Shown: positions 1-9,085 of the stretch, piece after piece
Numbering within the stretch: the stretch's first letter is position 1
How the letters are laid out: every line of letters starts with the position of its first letter
Translations under genes and position numbers: made by a program
The notes under the pieces: generated by a model
Database searches by the model: none
What the model saw: the letters and a program-made list of their open reading frames with translations, nothing else
Told to the model about the DNA's origin: nothing
Source of the DNA: Catellatospora coxensis
GTDB taxonomy: Bacteria; Actinomycetota; Actinomycetes; Mycobacteriales; Micromonosporaceae
Direction of reading: 5' to 3'
NCBI RefSeq assembly: GCF_016862635.1
Contig: NZ_BONI01000064.1
Span: 1 to 55,415, forward strand
DNA: 55,415 nucleotides

Positions 1-1143
1 CGGTGTGCCGGAGTCGGGGGTCCAGTCGTTGCCGTGCCAGTCGGTCAGGTGTGCCGGCGGGGTGCCCATGCCCTCCCACCACACGTCGCCGTCGTCGGTC
101 AGCGCGACATTGGTGAACAGCGAGTTGCCCTGCGCCAGGGTCCGCATGGCGTTGGGGTTGGTGGTGTCGTCGGTGCCGGGCGCGACGCCGAAGAACCCGT
201 ACTCCGGATTGACCGCGTACAGGCGGCCGTCGTCGCCGAAGCGCATCCAGGCGATGTCGTCGCCCAGGGTCTCGACCTTCCAGCCCGGGACGGTCGGCTC
301 GAGCATGGCGAGGTTGGTCTTGCCGCACGCGGATGGGAACGCCGCGGCGACGTAGTGGACCTGCTGCTGCGGGGAGGTGAGCTTGAGGATGAGCATGTGC
401 TCGGCCAGCCAGCCCTCATCGCGGGCCATCACACTGGCGATGCGCAGGCTGTAGCACTTCTTGCCCAGCAGCGAGTTGCCGCCATAGCCCGACCCGTACG
501 ACCAGATCTCGCGGGTGTCGGGGAAGTGCGCGATGTACTTGGTGTCGTTGCACGGCCACATCACGTCGGCCTGCCCGGGCGCGAGTGGGGCGCCGACCGA
601 GTGCAGCGCGGGCACGAACTCGGCGTCGTCGCCCATGGCGGCCAGGACGGGGGCGCCCATCCGGGTCATGATCTTCATGCTGGCCGCGACGTATGCCGAG
701 TCGGTGATCTCCACGCCGAACTTCGGGTCCTCGGCGTCCAGGGGTCCCATGCAGAACGGGATCACGTACATGGTCCGCCCGGCCATGCAGCCGCGGTACA
801 GGTTGCTCATCAGCTGCTTCATCTCGGCCGGAGCCATCCAGTTGTTGGTCGGCCCGGCGTCAGCCTCGTCCACGGAGCAGATGAAGGTGCGCTGCTCAAC
901 CCGGGCCACATCTGAGGGGTCGGTGCGGGCCCAGAACGAGTTCGGCTTGACTGCGGGGTTGAGCCGAACGAGGGTGCCGACGGCGACGAGCTGTTCGGTC
1001 AAGCGCTTCCACTCGTCGTCGGAGCCGTCGCACCACACCACCTGCGCCGGCGTGGTCAGCGCGGCCACCTCGGCCACCCACGCCACCAGCCGCGGATGGG
1101 TAGTCGGGGCAGGGGACAGGCCGGCCGTCGTTGCCACAGTCAT
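1..1143 (-). CDS. pckG: Phosphoenolpyruvate carboxykinase (GTP), C-terminus beyond window
   Basis: Decarboxylates and phosphorylates oxaloacetate to PEP with GTP, the first committed step of gluconeogenesis, in the cytosol. The reverse strand reads 381 codons from an ATG at 1143 without a stop and runs off the left edge; family members are about 600 residues, so roughly the last third is missing. Visible family marks are the P-loop-like kinase-1a motif [14 protein letters not shown], the segment [20 protein letters not shown] and the [16 protein letters not shown] block. An AAAGG stretch lies about 10 bp before the start. It is transcribed away from the ArsR remnant at 1228, with a small palindrome between them. 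The identification rests on direct translation and is secure; regulation is unknown. Confidence 0.95.
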   Translation of the reverse strand, partial: MTVATTAGLSPAPTTHPRLVAWVAEVAALTTPAQVVWCDGSDDEWKRLTEQLVAVGTLVRLNPAVKPNSFWARTDPSDVARVEQRTFICSVDEADAGPTNNWMAPAEMKQLMSNLYRGCMAGRTMYVIPFCMGPLDAEDPKFGVEITDSAYVAASMKIMTRMGAPVLAAMGDDAEFVPALHSVGAPLAPGQADVMWPCNDTKYIAHFPDTREIWSYGSGYGGNSLLGKKCYSLRIASVMARDEGWLAEHMLILKLTSPQQQVHYVAAAFPSACGKTNLAMLEPTVPGWKVETLGDDIAWMRFGDDGRLYAVNPEYGFFGVAPGTDDTTNPNAMRTLAQGNSLFTNVALTDDGDVWWEGMGTPPAHLTDWHGNDWTPDSGTP

Positions 1144-1192
1144 CGATCTCGTGCCTTTCTGCCTGAGAGCGTCCGTGCCGCAGCCCTCAATT

Positions 1193-1212
1193 AGTTGCTT
1201 ACTTTAGCAACT
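1193..1212. promoter_or_regulatory. Inverted repeat AGTTGC-N8-GCAACT, possible operator
   Basis: A perfect 6-bp inverted repeat with an AT-rich 8-bp centre lies between pckG and the ArsR remnant. It stands out in a region that is otherwise about 70% GC. Its position suggests the operator of the ArsR-type regulator whose coding sequence follows, possibly also reading on pckG. Function is inferred. Confidence 0.4.
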
Positions 1213-1227
1213 CACTATGTCGTGTAG

Positions 1228-1500
1228 GTCCTCGAACTGCTCGCCGAGAGGGAGCACTCGGTGGGGGAGATGCTGCCGGAGGTCGGCCTGGAGTCCGCCC
1301 ACCTTTCCCAGCAGCTGGCCGTCCTGCGCAAGATGAACCTGGTCGTGACCCGCAAGGAAGGCTCGACCGTCTACTACTCCCTGATCAGCCCCCAGGTGGC
1401 CGAGCTGCTCGCTGTCGCCCGCCGGATCCTCACCGAGGTGCTGGCCAACCAGGTCGAACTGCTCGACGATCTGCGTGTGGCGCAGGCCGGCGTCCGCTAG
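1228..1500 (+). pseudogene. ArsR/SmtB-family regulator, 5' end missing
   Basis: The reading frame gives VLELLAEREHSVGEMLPEVG, then SAHLSQQLAVLRKMNLVVTR and EGSTVYYSLISPQVAELL. This is the winged helix-turn-helix core and wing of an ArsR-type repressor, followed by a C-terminal helix. An in-frame TAG at 1225-1227 sits directly before the first recognisable residue, so the usual first helix (about 20-30 residues) is absent. A GTG at 1261 could start a shorter protein, but it would begin inside the DNA-binding domain. Either this is a decayed gene or a shortened protein with an unusual N-terminus; decay is likelier. No metal-binding cysteine pair is seen. Confidence 0.65.
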
Positions 1501-1837
1501 GCCACGCGGCACACTCTTTCGCGCCACCCCTGGCCGGGCCGGGCGTGTCAGGCAGGCGTCCCATCTCTCGTGCCTGCCCGACCCGCCCGGCCCATTCTCG
1601 CGCCATCAACCCCGGAGCAACGCGGTCGCCATCGGGGTTCAGGCCATTGCTGCGGCTGGTGTACGCGAGTCAGCCGCGCCGTCGACCGGAATCTTGCACG
1701 GGCCACCTGGCACTGCGGTCGGGACCAATGGCACGGGTCGAGAACCCCATCGAGTACGTAGCGTTGACAGTGCCTGGCCTGCACGGTTTGGTTTCAGCGT
1801 TGGTGCCGGCCTCGCCACTGGGAGAGGGGTGTCGGCG
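1501..1837. other. 337-bp gap without a supported gene
   Basis: No reading frame here resembles a protein family. An imperfect GC-rich hairpin (GTGTCAGGCAGGC against GCCTGCCCGAC, about 1543-1583) could end transcription of the ArsR remnant. A consensus -35 hexamer TTGACA lies at 1764-1769; 17 bp later only a weak TTTGGT is present. This could be the promoter of the copper-oxidase pair that starts at 1838. Confidence 0.35.
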
Positions 1838-2065
1838 ATGATGGGCAATGGGATGGGATGGATGTGGATCTGGCCAGCCCTGATCGTGCTCGGCTTGCTG
1901 GTCTTGGGCTATCTGGCGCTGATGGTCACACAGACCCGGCCCTCCGATGCGGTGACCCCACCTCACCCGGACCGCTCACCGGCCCGGACCATCCTCGATG
2001 AGCGCTACGCCCGAGGTGAGATCGGCGACGAGGAGTACCGGCGTCGAAAGGGCGATCTACCGTGA
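1838..2065 (+). CDS. Small one-helix membrane protein with SHOCT motif
   Basis: A 75-residue protein. Residues about 8-30 (WMWIWPALIVLGLLVLGYLA) form one membrane helix, and the C-terminal tail ILDERYARGEIGDEEYRRRK is a typical SHOCT motif, found in many short bacterial proteins and thought to mediate oligomerisation. The N-terminus is Met- and Gly-rich (MMGNGMGWMW). The start is chosen at the first of two ATGs, preceded by GGGAGAGGGG. The stop TGA overlaps the GTG start of the multicopper oxidase, so the two are translationally coupled. Proteins of this type often accompany copper-handling genes; a role in copper tolerance is inferred from that neighbour. Confidence 0.8.
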   Translation: MMGNGMGWMWIWPALIVLGLLVLGYLALMVTQTRPSDAVTPPHPDRSPARTILDERYARGEIGDEEYRRRKGDLP

Positions 2066-3546
2066 CCGCCCGGCCGATCAGTCGCCGCCGGGCTCTCGGC
2101 CTGGCCGGGCTTGGCGCGGCGAGCGTCATGGCAGGGATGACCGGCTGGATCATCGACGCGGGACTGCCGGTGAGGGGCGGTCGCCTTTCACCGGCCGAGA
2201 CCGGCGAGCCATTGCGCCAGCCCGAGGTGGTGGTCGGCCGGGATGGAATTCTGAGTGTGCGTCTGGCCGCCGCCGCGGGGGTGCGGCTGGCGGGCCTCGA
2301 CACCTCGGCGTGGGGGTACAACGGGACCTCGCCGGGACCGACGTTGCGCGTACGGCCGGGTGACCTGCTGCGAGTACAGCTGGTCAACCAGCTCGGGCAG
2401 CCGACGAACCTGCACACCCACGGGCTGAAAGTGTCGCCGCAGGCCAACGGCGACAACCCGTTCATCGCCATCGACCCCGGGGCGGAATTCGACTACGAGA
2501 TCAGGATTCCGCCAGATCATCCACCCGGCACGTTCTGGTACCACCCGCACCATCACGGCAACGTCGCCGACCAGATCTTTGCCGGCCTCGCCGGCGCGCT
2601 CCTGGTCGAGGGCGGCCCCGACCTGCCTGTCAGCAGCGACCGGGTGCTGCTGGTCACCGACACCACGCTGGACGCCGGCGGCCACGTCGTGCCGGCCGAC
2701 GCCATGGCCAGGATGCAGGGCAGGGAAGGCGACCTGGTGCTGGTCAACGGTCAGCACGAGCCGGTCATCGCGGCCTCTGCGGGCAGCGCCGAACGGTGGC
2801 GGGTGATCAACGGTTGCGTCTCGCGGGTGCTGGCCCTGCGGCTTGACGGCCACCGGCTCACCCAGATCGCCCTCGACGGCAGTTTCCTCGCCGCACCCAT
2901 CGACCGTGATCAGGTGGTCCTCGCCCCGGGAAACCGTGTCGACGTGATAGTGCGCCCCGCGGCCGACGGCCGGTTCGCGCTGCTGGCCGTACCCTACGAC
3001 CGCGGCAGCGCCACCATGATGGGCGGTATGGCCGCCACGGGTGGCCAACGCGGTCCAGTCATCCTCGCGACCCTTGTCGTCACCGGCTCGACCGGCTCCA
3101 CACCGCCGCTGCCCACGGCACTGCCTGCGCCGACCGGGCCGCATGGCCCGGTCGCCCGACAGCGCCGGCTCACCCTCGCCATGGGGATGGGCACCGGGAT
3201 GCGGATGGGCATGGGTATGGGGTTCACGATCGACGGACGCACCTTCGAGGCCGGCCGCGACGACCAGATCGTCACGCCCGGCACGACCGAGGAGTGGACA
3301 GTGGTCAACACCAGCCCGATGGATCACCCATTCCACCTGCACGGGTGGCCCTTCCACGTCATGGATCCGAGCGTATCGACGCCACCGGCCACGACTCTGC
3401 AGGACGTCGTCCTCGTGCCGGCATACGGCCAGGCCGGCCTGCGTATCCCGTTCACCGGTCACTCCGGACGCAGCGTCTACCACTGCCACATCCTCGACCA
3501 CGAAGATCTCGGCATGATGGGCACCGTCAACGTCCGTGACCATTAG
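2062..3546 (+). CDS. Tat-exported multicopper oxidase (CueO-like)
   Basis: A 494-residue oxidase expected to couple substrate (possibly Cu(I)) oxidation to reduction of O2 outside the cell. The N-terminus SRRRALGLAGLG is a twin-arginine signal followed by a hydrophobic stretch. All copper-ligand motifs are present: HTHG near residue 119, WYHPHHHG near 160, HPFHLHGW near 421 and the C-terminal YHCHILDHEDLGMM, which carries the type 1 Cys, two His and an axial Met. A Met-rich run (AMGMGTGMRMGMGMGF) near residue 375 resembles the Met-rich segment of CueO that binds Cu(I). It starts at GTG overlapping the SHOCT gene by 4 nt. A laccase-like role on other substrates cannot be excluded. Confidence 0.92.
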   Translation: MTARPISRRRALGLAGLGAASVMAGMTGWIIDAGLPVRGGRLSPAETGEPLRQPEVVVGRDGILSVRLAAAAGVRLAGLDTSAWGYNGTSPGPTLRVRPGDLLRVQLVNQLGQPTNLHTHGLKVSPQANGDNPFIAIDPGAEFDYEIRIPPDHPPGTFWYHPHHHGNVADQIFAGLAGALLVEGGPDLPVSSDRVLLVTDTTLDAGGHVVPADAMARMQGREGDLVLVNGQHEPVIAASAGSAERWRVINGCVSRVLALRLDGHRLTQIALDGSFLAAPIDRDQVVLAPGNRVDVIVRPAADGRFALLAVPYDRGSATMMGGMAATGGQRGPVILATLVVTGSTGSTPPLPTALPAPTGPHGPVARQRRLTLAMGMGTGMRMGMGMGFTIDGRTFEAGRDDQIVTPGTTEEWTVVNTSPMDHPFHLHGWPFHVMDPSVSTPPATTLQDVVLVPAYGQAGLRIPFTGHSGRSVYHCHILDHEDLGMMGTVNVRDH

Positions 3547-3670
3547 TGGCCTGTCGCGTGACGCTGCCGCCGCAGGCGGCGGTGGCCGGCTTCGGTGCGG
3601 TCACGCAGCGGCCCTGGGCCGTGGACGGGATGCCGGGCATCCGGCCGCGTGTCACCGCGAGCCTGACCGC

Positions 3671-3763
3671 CGCGGCGGGTTCACCGGGATGCTGCTCGGC
3701 TCGGTCAGCCACGCTCTGGTCCATCATTCGTCCTGCCCGGTCGTGGCCGTTCACGATCACTGA
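3671..3763 (+). pseudogene. C-terminal remnant of a universal stress protein
   Basis: About 30 codons read RGGFTGMLLGSVSHALVHHS, then SCPVVAVHDH and a stop. This is the hallmark G-x9-GS ATP-binding end of a UspA domain and nearly matches the ends of the intact proteins at 11132, 17193 and 22092. No matching upstream domain is found in any frame between 3546 and 3671, so only the tail of a former gene is left. Confidence 0.7.
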
Positions 3764-4130
3764 TGCCGCAGCGGCGTCCGGTGTCGGCGGCCGACGCCGG
3801 AGCTGTGCTTCAGATGGCCGACTGTGGTGTGCTGATCGCCAGGGTCGAACGCATGTCCGCCGGCACCGTGCGGCAGCGACCCGCGTCGGCGACACGGTTG
3901 ACCCGGATGTCGGCGTGGTCGATGCGTACGGACAGTGTCGCATCGGGGCGGGCGGCCTGCTCGTACTTCGATTGACCTCGAGCCTGACACCGCATTTCGG
4001 TCTAGAGACCAGGCAAGGACCTGCCGTATCGCAAGGGAGTGCGAGCGTGGCGGGGTGGCCACCGGAGCATATCGACGCCACTGCCAAGCATGATTCACCT
4101 GCCTCGTTCATGTGAACTGCTTGGCCCTAC
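3764..4130. other. 367-bp gap without a supported gene
   Basis: Frames on both strands are open over parts of this stretch but show no domain, no convincing start and no similarity to neighbours. It lies between a Usp remnant and an SDR remnant and is probably decayed DNA. Confidence 0.4.
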
Positions 4131-4350
4131 CGAGCTGCGGAGCTCGACGTGACCAACCGAGACAGCACCCGCTCCTTCGTCGAGGGCGCACACCACCGAT
4201 ACGGGCGCATCGACGTCCTGGTCAACAACGCGGGCGTCATGTCCTTGTCCACGCTCGACGCGCTGCGGGTCGACGAGTGGGATCAGATGATCGACGTCAA
4301 CCTGCGCGGCACCATGTACGGCATCGCGGCCGCGTCTGCTCTCATGCTGT
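4131..4350 (+). pseudogene. Internal fragment of a short-chain dehydrogenase/reductase
   Basis: The frame reads AELDVTNRDS, then GRIDVLVNNAGVMSLSTLDA and EWDQMIDVNLRGTMYGIAAA. These are the central SDR blocks, including the NNAG motif. The N-terminal TGxxxGIG nucleotide-binding motif and the catalytic YxxxK are both missing; similarity stops near 4350 while the frame runs on as unrelated sequence. It is a remnant, not a working enzyme. Confidence 0.75.
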
Positions 4351-4460
4351 ATACGTCCCGGTGGACAGTCCCTGGCCGACCTGGCAAACGGAACTGCTGG
4401 GCATACACGCGTTCGTGGGGCGGTACGCCTTCCGGCGGGCCGCCCCACGAGGTGGAACTG

Positions 4461-5105
4461 TCAGGCGTTGATCTGCTCCCGGTCAGGAACCGCTTCGATC
4501 GGCGCGAACGGCTGCGTGCGGGGCGTGATCCAGGCGTGGAAGAACCCGGCGACCGACAGCAGGAACATCACCAGCGCCGCCAGGTAGGCCACCAGCGCCG
4601 CCTGCCCGGCCTTGACGCCGAACTCGCTGAACCCGTAGGTCGTCAGCAGCAGCCCGCGCAGGGTCTCACCCTTGAACATGGTCTCGCGCTGGGCGGTGAC
4701 CTCGGCCAGCTGCTGCTGCAGCGCGGCCAGGTTCGGGTCGTTGTTCTTGGCCGCTTCGGCGACCTGGGCCCGGAGCTGGCTCTGCGGGACGCCGAGGTCG
4801 GCGTAGGTCTTGCCGCCGGCGGTGTTCTTCAGGTGCAGGCCGATGAACTGCAGGGCGTACACCTCGGCCTGCTTGCCCGTGGTGAGTTTCTGCCCGGCGT
4901 ACTCGACCAGTCCGGGCTGCTCGCGCTCGTCGGGGGTGAGGGTGTCGAGGGTCTTGAAGGTGATGTTCTGCTCGGCCAGTTGCGAGGTGACGTAGTCGGT
5001 GGCGAAGTTCGCGTTGGCCGTGAGCACGACGCCGGCGACGGTCAGCAGGATGGCGATGACCACACCGCCGAGGCTGAACATCAGGTCGAGGGTCCTGCGC
5101 TTCAT
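4461..5105 (-). CDS. Two-helix membrane protein with large external loop, unknown function
   Basis: A 214-residue protein. Residues about 11-33 (FSLGGVVIAILLTVAGVVL) and 180-205 (ALVAYLAALVMFLLSVAGFF) are membrane helices; the roughly 145 residues between them are hydrophilic, helical and Gln/Ala/Glu-rich. The start at 5105 is set by AAGGAG seven bases upstream. No catalytic motif is visible. A DosR-like box lies 87 bp upstream (5192-5205), which places the gene in the same putative stress regulon as the nitroreductases, stress proteins and P-type ATPase of this region. I do not recognise a named family. Confidence 0.8.
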   Translation of the reverse strand: MKRRTLDLMFSLGGVVIAILLTVAGVVLTANANFATDYVTSQLAEQNITFKTLDTLTPDEREQPGLVEYAGQKLTTGKQAEVYALQFIGLHLKNTAGGKTYADLGVPQSQLRAQVAEAAKNNDPNLAALQQQLAEVTAQRETMFKGETLRGLLLTTYGFSEFGVKAGQAALVAYLAALVMFLLSVAGFFHAWITPRTQPFAPIEAVPDREQINA

Positions 5106-5456
5106 GGTCGTCTCCTTGGGGGGATCGTTGTCTGCATCAAGAATCCCGTGCGTCCCTGCTGTCACAGCAGAGTTGGAGGACCTGTCGTCTCGGGACCAAT
5201 GACCTGCTGTCGCACTGCCGTCAGGCCTGTGGCCGGTGCCGCTGCGGCTGTGTCGTCCGGGCTCGACACGGGGCGGCGCGAGGCCGCGGGCGCCGGGGAC
5301 TCAGGTGGCGACGGCACATTCGACGCGGACGCCACCCTGATTGCTGCGCGGTTCTCGAAGTCCGGTACCAGTGGTCGGCCGTGCGGCCGTGGTTGCCGGA
5401 AGGGTCGCGGTGGCGCTGTGTTCAGGCCGGGGCCGCGGGCTTCGCGCCAAGAGCGG
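5106..5456. other. 351-bp intergenic stretch with one regulatory box
   Basis: The only structure I can support is the DosR-like box at 5192-5205, which belongs to the gene transcribed leftward from 5105. The remaining 250 bp up to the stop of the nitroreductase at 5457 show no recognisable gene or clear terminator. Confidence 0.4.
5192..5205. promoter_or_regulatory. DosR-like box A (GGGACCAATGACCT)
   Basis: Half-sites GGGAC and GACC(T) flank an AT centre, as in the mycobacterial DosR motif (GGGACTTTAGTCCC type). It sits 87 bp before the start of the membrane protein at 5105. This is the weakest of the seven related boxes in the window. Confidence 0.5.
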
Positions 5457-6428
5457 TCACGGCTCGTCGATGACCTCTGCCAGTTCACGGCGGGGCGTGG
5501 GGTAACCAGCCCGGCCGGTGCCGACCCGCAGCACCATCTGGGGAATCTCACAGCGGTCCAGGGCGAGTCGCAGCCTGTCCCGCTCGGCGGGGTCCTCGAT
5601 CGGCTGCGACAGCATAGAGGCGGCCAGGCCGGAATCGGTGATGGTGAGCAGGACCCGTTGCAGGGCGATGCCGGCCCGGAGCTGGTCGGCCGGAGTGTCA
5701 CCGCCGGTGCCCAGCACGACCACGAGCGGGTCGGGGTCGAAGTCGCCGCCTGGAACGGCTTCACGGTGGCCGTAGGCGCGACGCGGCAGCAGATCGCCGG
5801 TCTGCCGGGCCGGACCGCCGGCCGGTGCGGGCACCCCGTCGCGGTCGTCGCGGTCGGGTCGGGTCCAGGCGTGCAGTTCCTCCTGGTAGGCGCCGTCGGC
5901 AGCCAGTACGGCGTCGGCTGCGCGGACGATCTCTGAGATGACCTCGACGCACGCGGGGCCGCTGAGGATGTCGGCCCAGGCGCCCTCGGCGCGTGCGGCG
6001 TCAACGATCTGCACCTGGGCGTGGACGGGGACCGGTGCGGGATAGAAGGGCTCCCGGTTGCTGAACCGACGCTCGATCGCGGCGAACAGCGCCTCCTCGG
6101 CCGGGGTCGTCTGCCAGGCCGCCGTCGGGGTGAGCCGCGCGAGCAGCTGCGGACTGCTCGGCTCGGGCAGCAGCTGCACCCGTGCGGCCAGGCCCATGGC
6201 GGTCAGCGCAAGGCGGGCGTTGAGGGTCGCGGCGCCGCAGGCGATGCGTGCGGCCCAGCCGGTGGGGTCGGCGACCGGCAGGCACCGGGCCGGGTCGAGA
6301 TGTATCTCGATCGCGCCGCCCCGGTTCCGGAAACGCCATGGCTGGCTGTTGTGCAGGGACGGGGCGCGTACGGCGGCGGCGACGACGTCGCGGAACGCGG
6401 TGTCGGTCAGGGTCAGCGCGGTGGTCAT
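5457..6428 (-). CDS. Acg-type nitroreductase-fold protein
   Basis: A 323-residue protein of the Acg family (nitroreductase-like fold; the mycobacterial members belong to the DosR dormancy regulon). Family marks are APSLHNSQPWRFR near residue 22, the CGAATLNARLAL block near 70, ERRFSNREPF near 120 and the C-terminal PQMVLRVGTG. AGGAGA lies just before the ATG at 6428. It follows the alcohol dehydrogenase on the same strand but is separated from it by a strong hairpin at 6534-6565, so it probably has its own promoter; no clear DosR-like box was found before it. Enzymatic activity of Acg proteins is uncertain; some are thought to sequester flavin. Confidence 0.85.
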   Translation of the reverse strand: MTTALTLTDTAFRDVVAAAVRAPSLHNSQPWRFRNRGGAIEIHLDPARCLPVADPTGWAARIACGAATLNARLALTAMGLAARVQLLPEPSSPQLLARLTPTAAWQTTPAEEALFAAIERRFSNREPFYPAPVPVHAQVQIVDAARAEGAWADILSGPACVEVISEIVRAADAVLAADGAYQEELHAWTRPDRDDRDGVPAPAGGPARQTGDLLPRRAYGHREAVPGGDFDPDPLVVVLGTGGDTPADQLRAGIALQRVLLTITDSGLAASMLSQPIEDPAERDRLRLALDRCEIPQMVLRVGTGRAGYPTPRRELAEVIDEP

Positions 6429-6533
6429 GACGATCTCCTGAGTTAGCCCCGGTGGCCGGTCTGGAGGCCCGTCCTGATCCTCCACGGTGCCCGGCTGCCG
6501 GGTGGGCGTTTCCGGCGCGTTCGGCGTAAGCAA

Positions 6534-6565
6534 CCGGGCGGGCCGCGTTGTGGCGGCCCGCCCGG
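6534..6565 (-). terminator. Perfect 13-bp hairpin after the alcohol dehydrogenase
   Basis: CCGGGCGGGCCGC and its exact complement GCGGCCCGCCCGG are separated by a 6-nt loop. It lies 7 bp past the stop of the dehydrogenase. No long T run follows, as is common in actinomycetes. Confidence 0.75.
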
Positions 6566-6572
6566 CTGTGTG

Positions 6573-7583
6573 TCAGAGGCGGAACACGATCCTGGCGGTG
6601 ACGGTCGAGGCGAGGACTTCCTCGATGGCGTCGTTGATCTCGTCGAGGTCGCGGATCTCGTACTGCACGGTGGTGCGTCCAGCGGCGTGCAGGGCGAACA
6701 CCTCGGCGAGGTCGGCCCGGGTGCCGACGATGGAACCGATGATCGTCAACCCGCCCAGGACGGTCTCGAACACCGGCAGGCGCATGATGTTGTCCTTGGG
6801 CAGCGACACCAGTACGAGGCGGCCGCCGCGGCGCAGGCTGGCGTGGGCCTGCTCCAGGACGGTGGGGCTGGCGGCTAGCACGACGGCGACGTCGGCGCCG
6901 CCCAGAGCATGGATCGCGGCGACGGGGTCGGTGCGCGCGGCGTTGATCGTGTGGGCGGCGCCGAGCTTGCGGGCCAGGGACAGCTTCTCCTCGGTGACGT
7001 CGACGGCGATGGCGTCGCCGCCGAAGATCTGCGCGTACTGCTGGGCGAGGTGCCCCAGCCCGCCGATGCCGAAGATCGCGACCCGCTCCGTCGGCCGGAC
7101 GCCGGCGACCTTGATCGCCTTGTAGGTGGTCACGCCGGCGCAGGTGAGCGGTGCGGCGTCGAACGGGCTGACGCCCTCGGGGACCTTCACGACGTGGCGG
7201 GCGTACGCGACAGCGAACTCGGCGTGGCCGCCGTCGATGCCGTAGCCGGTGTTGCGCTGCGACTCGCACAGCGTCTCGCGTCCGCTGACGCAGTACTCGC
7301 AGGTGCCGCAGCTGTAGCCCAGCCACGGCATCGCGACGCGGTCGCCGACGGCGACCTCGGTGACACCGCGGCCGAGGCGTTCGACGATGCCGACGCCCTC
7401 GTGGCCGGGGATGAACGGCAGCGACGGTTTGACGGGCCAGTCGCCGCGGGCGGCGTGGATGTCGGTGTGGCACAACCCGCTGGCCTCGACCCGGACCAGG
7501 ACCTGGTCGGGGCCGGGCTGGGGGATGGGCACCTCGCCGATGGTCAGCGGGGCGGCGAAGTCGGTGACCACGCAGGCGCGCAT
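6573..7583 (-). CDS. Zinc-dependent alcohol dehydrogenase (MDR family)
   Basis: A 336-residue medium-chain dehydrogenase that interconverts primary alcohols and aldehydes with NAD(P)H. Visible motifs are GLCHTDIHA (catalytic zinc Cys), GHEGVG, the structural zinc cluster CGTCEYCVSGRETLC and the Rossmann motif GIGGLGH. The start at 7583 is fixed by AAAGGAG six bases upstream; an earlier in-frame ATG has no such site. A DosR-like box (7676-7689) lies 93 bp upstream and a perfect hairpin follows the stop, so it looks like a single-gene unit. Fermentative alcohol formation under low oxygen would fit the neighbouring phosphoketolase; that role is inferred. Confidence 0.92.
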   Translation of the reverse strand: MRACVVTDFAAPLTIGEVPIPQPGPDQVLVRVEASGLCHTDIHAARGDWPVKPSLPFIPGHEGVGIVERLGRGVTEVAVGDRVAMPWLGYSCGTCEYCVSGRETLCESQRNTGYGIDGGHAEFAVAYARHVVKVPEGVSPFDAAPLTCAGVTTYKAIKVAGVRPTERVAIFGIGGLGHLAQQYAQIFGGDAIAVDVTEEKLSLARKLGAAHTINAARTDPVAAIHALGGADVAVVLAASPTVLEQAHASLRRGGRLVLVSLPKDNIMRLPVFETVLGGLTIIGSIVGTRADLAEVFALHAAGRTTVQYEIRDLDEINDAIEEVLASTVTARIVFRL

Positions 7584-7675
7584 GACAGCTCCTTTCCTCA
7601 TCACCTCTCGGTGGCTTCACCGTTGAGCCTCGTCCGCCGCAGGGTCCCGGTCATGAGACCGTCGACCTGTTCAGC

Positions 7676-7689
7676 GGGACCTTCGTCCC
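7676..7689. promoter_or_regulatory. DosR-like box B (GGGACCTTCGTCCC)
   Basis: Near-perfect palindrome with GGGAC/GTCCC arms, the closest match in the window to the mycobacterial DosR consensus. It lies 93 bp before the alcohol dehydrogenase start. Confidence 0.7.
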
Positions 7690-7715
7690 GATCACGGGCG
7701 CGTTGCGGCTGACGG

Positions 7716-8903
<1,188 letters not shown>

Positions 8904-8991
8904 GGGGTGTCACCTCTGTTCGGTACCGCTTGTGGCGGCGTGGGGGTGGAGGGTGCAATGCCACACTGGTCCTGCTTGGACAGTGCGGGCA

Positions 8992-9005
8992 GGGCCGAAG
9001 GTCTC
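8992..9005. promoter_or_regulatory. DosR-like box C (GGGCCGAAGGTCTC)
   Basis: Reverse complement of the GGGACCTTCGGCCC form found at 14455, with one mismatch in the outer arm. It is placed 89 bp before the ABC ATPase. Confidence 0.6.
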
Positions 9006-9085
9006 CTGTCGGTGCGTCCTTGTGCCCCCGCCGACCGTTGCCGGGCGGCGCTCGGTGGGGCGCTGTCGAGGACCGCGTCAGCAGG

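Noticed and set aside
3177-3228. Repeated ATGGGNATG units as a tandem DNA repeat
   Set aside because: They encode the Met/Gly-rich copper-binding run of the oxidase, so the repetition reflects protein sequence.
3810-3995. Small reverse ORF in the gap before the SDR fragment
   Set aside because: No ribosome site, no homologous pattern and an ambiguous composition; treated as chance.
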